64,000 nt of DNA. It comes from Rhodococcus wratislaviensis. Its GTDB lineage: Bacteria > Actinomycetota > Actinomycetes > Mycobacteriales > Mycobacteriaceae. Both the position numbers and the translations under genes were made by a program. Of this stretch, positions 51,717 to 58,800 are shown in pieces (the stretch's first letter is position 1; each line of letters opens with the position of its first letter). The stretch is taken from assembly GCF_900455735.1 (NCBI RefSeq), contig NZ_UAUI01000021.1:62001-126000 (forward strand), written 5' to 3'. Below the pieces are notes generated by a model. It was given only the letters and a program-made list of their open reading frames with translations, ran no database searches and was not told the origin of the DNA.

Positions 51717-51791
51717 TCAACAGTGGCAGGAGGTGGTCCGGCACAGGTCGATGTGCCGTCTGCGCCACGCAGGGCGCGCGAGGTAGTTCAT
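51717..51791 (-). CDS. Cys-containing leader peptide of operon A (24 aa)
   Basis: A 24-residue ORF ending 'RRRHIDLCRTTSCHC', with three Cys codons among the last eight. ATG at 51791 follows GAAGG by about 7 nt and lies 11 nt after the riboswitch. It shares the H-(I/V)-D-L-C-R-x-x-T/S-S-x-C-H block with the leader of operon B. A stalled ribosome at the Cys codons could change folding of the following hairpin, giving cysteine-dependent attenuation; this is inference. Confidence 0.68.
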   Translation of the reverse strand: MNYLARPAWRRRHIDLCRTTSCHC

Positions 51792-51801
51792 GTGCTGCCT
51801 T

Positions 51802-51892
51802 CCATCGATCCCGGCGGTAGCACCCGCACCCGAAGAATTCGGAAGGGTTGCTGCGACGTCAACGAGCCAGGTCTCTCGGTCGCTCTGGATGG
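51802..51892 (-). ncRNA. SAM riboswitch (S-box type) upstream of operon A
   Basis: On the minus strand the element has P1 arms ccatc/gatgg, the 'gagagacctggctcg' P2 core, 'cgcagcaacc' and 'gggtgcta', as in S-box RNAs. It differs from the copy at 44589 mainly in P3, where both arms changed but pairing is kept. P4 is very short, so it is a compact variant. It begins 3 nt after the predicted transcription start. Confidence 0.8.
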
Positions 51893-51901
51893 TTGAAGCG
51901 A

Positions 51902-51930
51902 ACACTAGCCGCATTCCCGGGACCCGTCAA
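51902..51930 (-). promoter_or_regulatory. Housekeeping-type promoter of operon A
   Basis: On the minus strand TTGACG (51925-51930) and TAGTGT (51902-51907) are separated by exactly 17 nt. Transcription would start near 51895, right before the riboswitch P1 stem. Confidence 0.75.
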
Positions 51931-52107
51931 CACGGGGTATTTCCCTGCGACACAGGGGAAATGGTGACGATCGCCCGCAAGAATCACCGTGCGCAGAAGT
52001 ACTGACAGACGGAGATCCATGCGGTTGAATGGGGCTTGCAGCCCTGCATCTCCACGGTGGTGCGACCCGGCTGCCGGGCCTCCGGAGGCCCTTGTAACGT
52101 CGCCTCG

Positions 52108-52875
52108 GTGACACCACTCGAAGTCATCGCGATCCTGGTAGCCGGCGTAGGCGCGGGCGCGATCAACGCCATCGTCGGCAGCGGCACGCTCATCACCTTC
52201 CCCACCCTGGTGGCATTCGGGTTCCCTCCGGTGACCGCCACGATGTCGAATGCGATCGGCCTGGTCGCCGGTGGCGTGTCCGGGACGTGGGGGTACCGGC
52301 GGGAACTGGCCGGGCAGGGACCGCGGCTGCGGTGGCAGATCCCGGCGTCACTGTGCGGTGCGATTCTCGGCTCGTGGCTACTGCTGCACCTGCCCGAAAC
52401 TGTGTTCGAACTCGTCGTCCCGGTGCTGCTGATCCTCGCCCTGATCCTGGTGGTGCTGCAGCCGAAGATCCAGGCCTGGGCGAAGCAGCGCGGCAGCCAC
52501 GAGGCGGGCCTGAGCCCGGCGCGCCTCACCCTGCTGACCGTCGGCACGTTCGCGGTGGGCGTGTACGGCGGATACTTCACCGCTGCGCAAGGCATCCTGC
52601 TGATGGGCGTGATGGGCGCGATCCTGCCGGAGAGCCTGCAACGGATGAACGGCGCGAAGAACCTGCTCTCGCTCATCGTCAACGTCGTCGCCGCGACCGC
52701 GTACACGCTCGTGGCCTTCGACCGGATCAGCTGGGCGGCCGCCGGCCTCATCGCGGTGGGCTCGCTACTCGGAGGCGTCCTCGGCGCCCGCTACGGCCGC
52801 AGGCTGTCGCCCACCGCGTTGCGGGGAACCATCGTCGTCGTCGGCCTCATCGGTCTGTTCCGGCTGCTCGCATAG
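52108..52875 (+). CDS. TauE/SafE-family sulfite/anion exporter
   Basis: A 255-residue membrane protein with eight or so predicted helices: the N-terminal 'GVGAGAINAIVGSGTLITFPTLVAFGFPPVTATMSNA' is the family signature, and the C-terminal repeat has 'GGYFTAAQGILLMGVMGA' and 'NGAKNLLSLIVN'. Members export sulfite or organosulfonates. Flavin monooxygenase desulfurisation releases sulfite, so its position divergent from the sulfur operons makes sense. GTG at 52108 is used because upstream in-frame codons run into a non-hydrophobic, Cys-rich stretch; a TGTAAC at 52094-52099 suggests a leaderless mRNA starting at or next to this GTG. Confidence 0.85.
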   Translation: MTPLEVIAILVAGVGAGAINAIVGSGTLITFPTLVAFGFPPVTATMSNAIGLVAGGVSGTWGYRRELAGQGPRLRWQIPASLCGAILGSWLLLHLPETVFELVVPVLLILALILVVLQPKIQAWAKQRGSHEAGLSPARLTLLTVGTFAVGVYGGYFTAAQGILLMGVMGAILPESLQRMNGAKNLLSLIVNVVAATAYTLVAFDRISWAAAGLIAVGSLLGGVLGARYGRRLSPTALRGTIVVVGLIGLFRLLA

Positions 52876-52912
52876 TCGCGCATGCACCCTGCCACTCCCT
52901 CATACTGAGTCG

Positions 52913-53746
52913 GTGAGCAACGACGTAGAGCACCCGGGCTGGACCTACCTCATGGACATGGACGGCGTTCTCGTCCACGAAGAGCACCTGGTCCCCGGGG
53001 CCGACCTGTTCCTGGCCGAACTCCGGGAGTCGGGTACCCCGTTCATCGTGCTGACCAACAATTCGATCAGGACTCCGCGCGACCTCCGCGCCCGTCTGCT
53101 CCGCACCGGCCTGGACATCCCCGAGGAATCGATCTGGACGTCCGCCCTGGCCACCGCGACGTTCCTGGCGAGCCAGCGTCCGGGCGGCAGCGCGTACGTC
53201 GTCGGCGAATCCGGGCTCACCACCGCGCTGCACGACATCGGGTACGTCCTCACCGAGAACGATCCCGACTACGTGGTCCTCGGCGAGACCCGCACCTACT
53301 CCTTCGAGGCCATCACCACCGCAATTCGTCTGGTGGAGAGGGGCGCTCGCTTCATCGCCACCAACCCCGACCCCACCGGGCCGTCCCGGGAGGGTTCCCT
53401 TCCGGCCACGGGATCCGTTGCGGCACTGATCAGCAGGGCCACCGGTCGCGACCCGTACTACGTGGGCAAGCCGAATGCGCTGATGATGCGCTCGGCGCTG
53501 CGGGCCATCGGCGCGCACTCCGCGAACACATTGATGATCGGCGACCGCATGGACACCGACATCGTCTGCGGGCTCGAGGCCGGGTTGCAGACCATCCTCG
53601 TCCTCACCGGAATTTCGACGCGGGATTCGGTGGAACTGTTCCCCTACCGCCCCACCGCGGTGCTCAAATCGGTCGCCGATCTGGTCGGCCGCACGTCGGA
53701 TCCGTTCGGCGGCGATGCGGCTCCGCCGCCCGTGAGTACTTCTTAA
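52913..53746 (+). CDS. HAD-IIA (NagD-like) phosphatase
   Basis: A 277-residue cytoplasmic HAD-superfamily hydrolase. The nucleophile motif is 'YLMDMDGVLVHE' (DxDG, near residue 14), the Thr motif is 'FIVLTNNSIRT', the Lys motif is in 'YYVGKPNALMM', and 'IGDRMDTDI' is the acidic loop; this is the NagD/4-nitrophenylphosphatase class (HAD-IIA) with a C2 cap. Natural substrate unknown, probably a small phosphorylated metabolite. GTG at 52913 has no ribosome binding site, but a CATACT lies about 7-12 nt upstream, which suits a leaderless transcript. A long hairpin overlaps its stop codon. Confidence 0.85.
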   Translation: MSNDVEHPGWTYLMDMDGVLVHEEHLVPGADLFLAELRESGTPFIVLTNNSIRTPRDLRARLLRTGLDIPEESIWTSALATATFLASQRPGGSAYVVGESGLTTALHDIGYVLTENDPDYVVLGETRTYSFEAITTAIRLVERGARFIATNPDPTGPSREGSLPATGSVAALISRATGRDPYYVGKPNALMMRSALRAIGAHSANTLMIGDRMDTDIVCGLEAGLQTILVLTGISTRDSVELFPYRPTAVLKSVADLVGRTSDPFGGDAAPPPVSTS

Positions 53747-53773
53747 CCGCGGGACGTTAACAAGTACTCACGG
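53730..53773. terminator. Long bidirectional terminator-like palindrome
   Basis: Arms at 53730-53747 and 53756-53773 are complementary over 17 of 18 positions around an 8-base loop. The left arm contains the stop codon of the HAD gene and the right arm contains the stop of the convergent lipoprotein gene. The left arm begins ccgtgagta, like the hairpin at 292. Confidence 0.75.
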
Positions 53774-54283
53774 GTGGCGGCAGCCGGTGATGCCGCTGAT
53801 GGTCGCTGCCCGGTACGTCCCGAACGTGATCCGGTTCCCGTCCCCACCGGCGAACGTGACGTCGTGGCGTCCGGGTCGGTCGGCGTGCACGTCGAGCCGG
53901 TCCATTCCGGCGTCGGTGGCGATCGCACGGGCCGCGGTCAGCACGGCGGGCCAGTCGGCGTCGCCGATCGGGTTGTCGGACAGCAATACCTGCGTGGTGA
54001 CGGAAAGCCCCTCCGTGTACGCATACGGTCCCGGGCACCCGCCGCCCTGGCTGCGTTCGCGATGCCACCGCCACCGGACGTCCGGTGCTATCGCAGCGAC
54101 GGCCTCGCTCATCCGCACCAGCGCATCGGTGACGTGCCGCTCGGTGACCGCGAGTGTCGGCCGGCCGCTCAGGCTCTCCGCCGCCGCAGCGATCTCCTCG
54201 TCGCTGAAGTTGTACGGGTTGTCCGTCACGCCACCACATCCGTTCGTCAGGATCGCCGCGCCGATCACGGCGACCGCCTTCAT
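53768..54283 (-). CDS. LppA-like lipoprotein
   Basis: A 171-residue exported protein. A short hydrophobic N terminus ends at 'LTNGC', a weak lipobox; the mature part has 'NPYNFSDEEIAAAAESL', a central 'RWRWHRER...GGCPGPY' segment and ends 'ISGITGCRHP'. The two Cys could pair. The layout follows mycobacterial LppA/LppB lipoproteins, which also have a C-terminal 'ITGDC'. Their function is not established. ATG at 54283 is taken; a GTG overlapping the upstream stop would give a longer signal sequence. It is directly downstream of the DUF1023 hydrolase gene, probably co-transcribed. Confidence 0.7.
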   Translation of the reverse strand: MKAVAVIGAAILTNGCGGVTDNPYNFSDEEIAAAAESLSGRPTLAVTERHVTDALVRMSEAVAAIAPDVRWRWHRERSQGGGCPGPYAYTEGLSVTTQVLLSDNPIGDADWPAVLTAARAIATDAGMDRLDVHADRPGRHDVTFAGGDGNRITFGTYRAATISGITGCRHP

Positions 54284-54303
54284 TGCCCATTCGCCGCGGA
54301 CCG

Positions 54304-55965
54304 TCACCGGATCGCCAGTTCCGGCATGCCCGCGACGATCACCGCCATGTTGTAGCCGGACGTCCGTAACTCTCCGTTGCCGCTCGGCCGTGGATACTCG
54401 CTGTGCCCGTTGGCATCTTCCCGCTGCACGCCGTCGGGGGTCGACGCCTCGCGCACCGACAGTTGTTCGAGGTCCGTCTGCACCGGATCGGGGCCGAGCC
54501 TGCCGAACCCGTCTGCCACGGTGATGGGGTCGTCGTGTGCGCGCATCACGAACCCGTGCCGGGGTGTCAAACCGAGATCCGATTCGTCGTTCGAGTCGAA
54601 CCCGGGCGACCCGTAGAACACGGCGTCGTCGACCGGTTGCCGCGGTCCCGCGTCCTGCAGGGCCAGGCCCTGGGTGTACGAACCATACGAATGGCCGAGC
54701 GCGGTGATGTGCGGATCGGGCGTCTGCGAGGCGACGTCGAGGCCCTCGTAGAACGCGGCGAGCTTCGGTGCACCCGCGGTCGCGCGGCCGGACTGCCAGG
54801 AATCGACGAGCCATCCACGCCCGAGATTCTGGTCGATGAACGGCACATCGAAATTGCCCGGACCGGTGGTCGTCGGCGGTTGATACCCCAGCCACGCGAT
54901 CGTCGACACCGAATCGCTCGAGCGGCCGGCCAGGTCCAATTGCCGTTCGGTCTCGGCTTTCAGCGCCGCCGCCTCCTCGGTCATCCCGCGCAGCGAGGCG
55001 ACGGTCGTGTCGATGCCCGGTGTGGTGACGGAGATGTGGTCGGCGGTGTCCGGGTCGCCGAGTGCGAATGCGGTCATCGTCCGTTCACCCGACTGCAGGT
55101 CGAGCAGCATCAGCCTGCCGTCCGGGTGAGCGCGCACGAGTTCCTCGAGGTTGTCGAGGTCCCGCAACTTCTGCTCGGCGTACCACAGTTCGGCGTCGTC
55201 GTCGGTGAATGTTCCACCGAACATGGTGTGGTCCAGCCTGTCCCGGAGTCGGTCTCGTTCCGTCTCCCACCGCGACCGCTCGTCGTCGAACCGGGTCACA
55301 TTCGCCTCGTGCCGCACCACGGACGGGATGCCGTCGCGATTTCCCACCCATTCGGGATGCTGCTCGATCACCTCGCGGCGCTGGGCTGCCGGCAGGGCGT
55401 CCCAGTACGCGCGGTTGTCGAGCGGGGAGCCGTCCGGCGGGGGCGGCGGGGCGGACAGTCCGGTGCCCGGGCGATCCGCCTCACCGGGTTCGGTCGCGCC
55501 GTCCGCGGCCCGCGTGAGGACGGCGGCCGCGTCGGCGACGAGGTCCTCGGCGTGCAGAATCAGCGCGCGGGCGGCGGCACGGAGTTCTTCACGACGCGCT
55601 GCCACTGAGGCGTCGACGGGCGATCCATCGGTGACATCCCCATTGTCGGACAGGGCCATACCGTGGGCGGCAGCCGCTTCCCGGACGCCCTCGAGCTCGG
55701 TCTTCAGGTGCGTGACCGCGTCGACCAGGTCGCGGGCCAATTTCTCGACGACGGCGATCGCCGCGGCCTCGCCGCTCAGATCATCCGCGGCGCTCCGGAA
55801 CCGCCGACGTGCGGCGTCCGCAGCGTCGTCCTGCCACGCCGGCAACCGGCCGATGTCGGCGAGACGGTCCTGCACGAAACGGATCGTCGCCGCCCGCGCG
55901 GACAGCGACCGCTGCACGGCGTGCAGCGCGTGGGTGTCCCACTGGGCAATGTCCTTCAGATTCAC
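54304..55965 (-). CDS. DUF1023 alpha/beta hydrolase with N-terminal helical region
   Basis: A 553-residue protein. Residues 1-200 are Ala-rich and helical, like WXG100/ESX-type domains. A Pro-rich linker ('GLSAPPPPPDGSP') follows, then an alpha/beta hydrolase of the DUF1023 family with 'MLLDLQSGERTMTAFALGDPDTADHISVTTPG' and the nucleophile motif GHSYGSY near residue 420. No signal peptide is seen, consistent with type VII secretion or a cytosolic role. GTG at 55965 is preceded by a G-run. It is divergent from an EspC-like gene across 92 nt and is followed by an LppA-like lipoprotein gene. It may be a secreted lipase/esterase or toxin; activity is unknown. Confidence 0.75.
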   Translation of the reverse strand: MNLKDIAQWDTHALHAVQRSLSARAATIRFVQDRLADIGRLPAWQDDAADAARRRFRSAADDLSGEAAAIAVVEKLARDLVDAVTHLKTELEGVREAAAAHGMALSDNGDVTDGSPVDASVAARREELRAAARALILHAEDLVADAAAVLTRAADGATEPGEADRPGTGLSAPPPPPDGSPLDNRAYWDALPAAQRREVIEQHPEWVGNRDGIPSVVRHEANVTRFDDERSRWETERDRLRDRLDHTMFGGTFTDDDAELWYAEQKLRDLDNLEELVRAHPDGRLMLLDLQSGERTMTAFALGDPDTADHISVTTPGIDTTVASLRGMTEEAAALKAETERQLDLAGRSSDSVSTIAWLGYQPPTTTGPGNFDVPFIDQNLGRGWLVDSWQSGRATAGAPKLAAFYEGLDVASQTPDPHITALGHSYGSYTQGLALQDAGPRQPVDDAVFYGSPGFDSNDESDLGLTPRHGFVMRAHDDPITVADGFGRLGPDPVQTDLEQLSVREASTPDGVQREDANGHSEYPRPSGNGELRTSGYNMAVIVAGMPELAIR

Positions 55966-56057
55966 GATCCCCCCCAGGATGCATAATGCCCGTACCCTAA
56001 CGGATCGATCGCGTCCGCGGGAGTCCGATCTCGCTCGACCGACACGAAGGATCGATA

Positions 56058-56378
56058 ATGAGCGGTTCCATCCACGTCGACACCGCGGCCCTCCGCGCAG
56101 CGGCCGGTCAGCTCGACGTCCTGTTCGACGATGCGTCCTCACAGCTGAACACCACCGACGCGGCCCTCGCCGACTCGGGTGCGGCGTGGCCGGAGGCAGC
56201 CGGCGTCGCGTTCGGCCGGTTCACGTCCTACCTCGACGATCGGCGGGAATTGTTGCAGCGGACTGTGGCCGAGATGTCGGCGAGTCTCGCCGAGAGCGCG
56301 CGGCGGTACGACACTCAGGACGGGACCACAGCCGGGCACCTCGACGCGGTCGCGCAGGCGACGAGCCTCGACCTCTAG
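56058..56378 (+). CDS. EspC-like (WXG100-related) small protein
   Basis: A 106-residue, all-helical protein with 'VDTAALRAAAGQLDVLFDDASSQL', a central Trp turn at 'SGAAWPEAAG' in place of WxG, and a second long helix ending 'ESARRYDTQDGTTAGHLDAV'. This is the two-helix hairpin of ESX-secretion-associated proteins (EspC/DUF2580). The divergent DUF1023 hydrolase, whose N terminus is also helical, is a natural partner. No ESX ATPase or membrane genes lie in the window, so export would need a system elsewhere. A convergent hairpin follows the stop. Confidence 0.7.
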   Translation: MSGSIHVDTAALRAAAGQLDVLFDDASSQLNTTDAALADSGAAWPEAAGVAFGRFTSYLDDRRELLQRTVAEMSASLAESARRYDTQDGTTAGHLDAVAQATSLDL

Positions 56379-56390
56379 GCGCTTCGCACC

Positions 56391-56431
56391 CGTGCGCCTT
56401 TCTGATTGCTGGAACAACCAGAAGGCGCACG
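56391..56431. terminator. Bidirectional terminator-like hairpin
   Basis: Arms cgtgcgcctt(t)ctg at 56391-56404 and cagaaggcgcacg at 56419-56431 enclose a 14-base loop. It lies between the EspC-like gene and convergent metZ. The flanks (gcgcttcgcaccc before, gcggcgtagccgcctat after) resemble those of the hairpin at 292. Confidence 0.65.
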
Positions 56432-56445
56432 AGCGGCGTAGCCGC

Positions 56446-57669
56446 CTATGCCAGCGCCTGCTCCAGGTCCGTCAGCAGGTCCGCGGTGTCTTCGAGTCCC
56501 ACGGACAGGCGGACGACGCCGTCGGTGATGCCCACGGCTGCACGACCTTCCGGGCCCATCGCCCGGTGGGTGGTGGTGGCGGGGTGGGTGATGAGCGACT
56601 TGGAGTCGCCGAGGTTGTTGGAGATGTTGACCAGCCGCAGGGCATCGAGGAGTTCGAATGCCCGCTTCTTCGCTTCGCCCTCGGATGCGTTCAGCGCGAA
56701 CGTGACGACGGTGCCGCCGCCGCTCATCTGGCGCTTCGCGAGTTCGTACTGGGGGTGCGACTCGAGGAACGGGTACTTGACCCAGTCGACAGCGGAGTGA
56801 CCCTCGAGGAACTGTGCGATCTCCAGTGCGGACCCGACGGAGTGCCGCACCCGGATCGGCATCGTCTCGAGCCCCTTGAGGAGCGTCCACGCGTTGAACG
56901 GGCTCAGCGCCGGCCCGGTGTGGCGCATCAGGTTCTGGACGGGCCCCTCGATGTAGTCCTTCGGTCCGAGGATCGCCCCGCCGAGCACGCGGCCCTGGCC
57001 GTCGATGTGCTTGGTGCCGGAGTAGACGACGATGTCGGCACCCAACTCCAGGCTGTGCTGCAGCAGCGGCGTCGCGAACACGTTGTCCAGCACGACCTTT
57101 GCGCCGGCGGCGTGCGCGAGTTCCGTCACGCGGGGCACGTCGACGAGCGTCTGCATCGGGTTCGACGGTGTCTCGAAGAACACCGCGGTGGTCGGCTCGG
57201 ACAGAGCCTTCTCCCACTGGTCGAGGTCTTCACCGTCGACGAACACCGTCTCCACACCCCAGCGGGGCAGGATCTCGTTGCACACCACGAAGCAGGAGCC
57301 GAACAGGCTGCGTGCCGCAACCAGCCGGTCGCCGGCCTTCAGCAGCGCACCCAGCGCGGTGAACACCGCGGACATGCCGCTGGCGGTGCCGAAGCACGCT
57401 TCCGCGCCCTCGATGAGGCGCAGCCGCTCCTCGAACATCTTCACGGTCGGGTTGCCGTACCGGGAATAGACGAAGTGGTCGATCTCGCCGGTGAACGACG
57501 CCTCGGCCGCTCCCGCGCTCTCGAACACGAAACCGGAGTTCAGGAAGATCGCTTCGGACGTCTCTTCGAAACCGGAGCGGAGGGTTCCTCCGCGCACGCT
57601 GATCGTGCCCTGGCCGATGTCGTCCGGCAGCGCCTTCTGAAACGCGCCGCCCTGAGGAATTGCACTCAC
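56446..57669 (-). CDS. metZ: O-succinylhomoserine sulfhydrylase
   Basis: A 407-residue PLP enzyme making homocysteine from O-succinylhomoserine and sulfide, in methionine synthesis. It has 'YSRYGNPTVKMFEERLRLIEGAEACFGTASGMSA', the PLP Lys in 'VVYSGTKHIDGQGR', and 'SLITHPATTTHRAM' near the end, all standard for the Cys/Met metabolism PLP family and specifically like mycobacterial MetZ. GTG at 57669 overlaps the rhodanese stop by 4 nt, with GGAGG 5 nt upstream. The rhodanese-metZ pairing is the same as in M. tuberculosis. Confidence 0.93.
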   Translation of the reverse strand: MSAIPQGGAFQKALPDDIGQGTISVRGGTLRSGFEETSEAIFLNSGFVFESAGAAEASFTGEIDHFVYSRYGNPTVKMFEERLRLIEGAEACFGTASGMSAVFTALGALLKAGDRLVAARSLFGSCFVVCNEILPRWGVETVFVDGEDLDQWEKALSEPTTAVFFETPSNPMQTLVDVPRVTELAHAAGAKVVLDNVFATPLLQHSLELGADIVVYSGTKHIDGQGRVLGGAILGPKDYIEGPVQNLMRHTGPALSPFNAWTLLKGLETMPIRVRHSVGSALEIAQFLEGHSAVDWVKYPFLESHPQYELAKRQMSGGGTVVTFALNASEGEAKKRAFELLDALRLVNISNNLGDSKSLITHPATTTHRAMGPEGRAAVGITDGVVRLSVGLEDTADLLTDLEQALA

Positions 57670-58088
57670 CACTGCCTCCACGGCAGGCCCAAAGCCCGCC
57701 AGCCGACCGCCCCACGATGACCTTCGGCGTCCAGGCCGCCTTCGAAACCGTCGAGCACGTTGTACGACGGGCCGATGCCCGCCGCTGTCGCGGCCTCCGC
57801 CGCACCGATGGACCGCTGGCCGGAACGACACAGGAAGATCACCGGGGCATTCTCGCCACCCGCGATCCCCGCCTCCTTCAGCTGGTCCACGAAGTTGTCG
57901 TTACGAGTGCCCGTCGGGTAGCTGACCCATTCGATCAGCACGGTCTTCCGCCCGAGCGAGGTGGTGTCGGGCACGCCGACGTACTTCCACTCGGCGTCCG
58001 TCCGCACGTCCACGAGCACAGCGTCGGGATTCTCGCGGAGCAGCTCCCAGGCATGCTCCGGCGTTATGTCGCCTGCGTAACTCACCAT
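57666..58088 (-). CDS. Rhodanese-like sulfurtransferase
   Basis: A 140-residue single rhodanese domain. 'AVLVDVRTDAEWKYVGVPD' is the CH2A-type motif and the active-site loop is 'LCRSGQRS', with the Cys that carries a persulfide. It probably handles sulfane sulfur for the sulfhydrylase MetZ, whose start codon overlaps its stop. The same arrangement is found next to metZ in mycobacteria. Donor and acceptor are not known. Confidence 0.9.
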   Translation of the reverse strand: MVSYAGDITPEHAWELLRENPDAVLVDVRTDAEWKYVGVPDTTSLGRKTVLIEWVSYPTGTRNDNFVDQLKEAGIAGGENAPVIFLCRSGQRSIGAAEAATAAGIGPSYNVLDGFEGGLDAEGHRGAVGWRALGLPWRQW

Positions 58089-58133
58089 GTCAGCTTTTCA
58101 CAACCCTGTTCGGTGCGCCCTTCCGGGCAACGG

Positions 58134-58586
58134 TCAGTTGCAGACGACCCATGTCTCGCCGTCCCGCGTCAATTGCCATGTATCCGTCGTCTCGCCCTTG
58201 CCGTCGTCGGCGCTGACCCGGACCTCCGCGCGGGCACGGTCCCCGTTGACCTCCGACGACTCGACGCCCTTCAGCGTGACCTCGCCTTCCCGGTCCCGGA
58301 GCACCGACCGGTCGTCGGACCACGACGCGCAGACCAGCGTCTTCTGCAGATCGGCGTCGTCGTGGTTGTGGGCCTGGATGAAGTCGGCGACCGAACGGTT
58401 GATGCGGTCCGCTTCCGTGACGTTCTCGTCGGCGGGCGAGAGCCTGCTGGACACGACGATGGCGACCAGGATGACGACGATGACGGTGACGGCGGCGATG
58501 AACGGCACCGCCGTGGTGCGCCGCGGATCCACCGGATCTTCGGTGCCTTCCGCGTCGCGCTGGGGCGATTCGCTCGAACCGGACAT
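58134..58586 (-). CDS. Membrane-anchored protein with a small extracytoplasmic domain
   Basis: A 150-residue protein. A polar N terminus of about 27 residues rich in Ser, Glu and Asp precedes one transmembrane helix (about 28-48, 'VPFIAAVTVIVVILVAIVVSS'). A C-terminal domain of about 95 residues has 'INRSVADFIQAHNHDDADLQKTLVCASW' and ends 'TWQLTRDGETWVVCN', like NTF2-like or lumazine-binding-type small domains of actinobacterial membrane proteins. Two Cys (one near the middle, one at the second-last position) could form a disulfide. Function unknown. It lies between fprA (divergent) and the rhodanese gene. Confidence 0.7.
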   Translation of the reverse strand: MSGSSESPQRDAEGTEDPVDPRRTTAVPFIAAVTVIVVILVAIVVSSRLSPADENVTEADRINRSVADFIQAHNHDDADLQKTLVCASWSDDRSVLRDREGEVTLKGVESSEVNGDRARAEVRVSADDGKGETTDTWQLTRDGETWVVCN

Positions 58587-58736
58587 GACTTCCCTTCGAT
58601 CTCGGCGTGGCCACGAGTGTATAGAGCAGCCCCTACAAATCGTGTTTGTGACCCCCCAAGACGAAGGCGACTACCCTCTACAGGCGTGCGTCCCGAGAAT
58701 GGGCTCTGCCCTGTCTGCCGCACCTCGGCCACCCGA

Positions 58737-58758
58737 TTAGGCTGGGCTTAATTTAAGC
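58737..58758. promoter_or_regulatory. Possible IdeR-like operator/palindrome upstream of fprA
   Basis: The segment begins ttaggctgggctt, matching the mycobacterial iron-box consensus at about 13 of 19 positions, and contains a perfect 13-base palindrome (gcttaatttaagc, 58746-58758). It lies 43 nt before the fprA start. The match is partial. Confidence 0.3.
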
Positions 58759-58800
58759 TGAGGTTTCGTTGTCCGCCCATCAGAAGGTAGTTCGCTCCAG

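Noticed and set aside
52036-52107. N-terminal extension of the TauE/SafE gene with several Cys codons, which could look like another leader peptide
   Set aside because: It is in frame with the exporter and has no stop, no hydrophobic character and no HxDLCR block.
54284-54895. Long N-terminal extension of the LppA-like lipoprotein frame
   Set aside because: It lies inside the DUF1023 gene in another frame and is Arg-rich; the lipoprotein signal begins at 54283.
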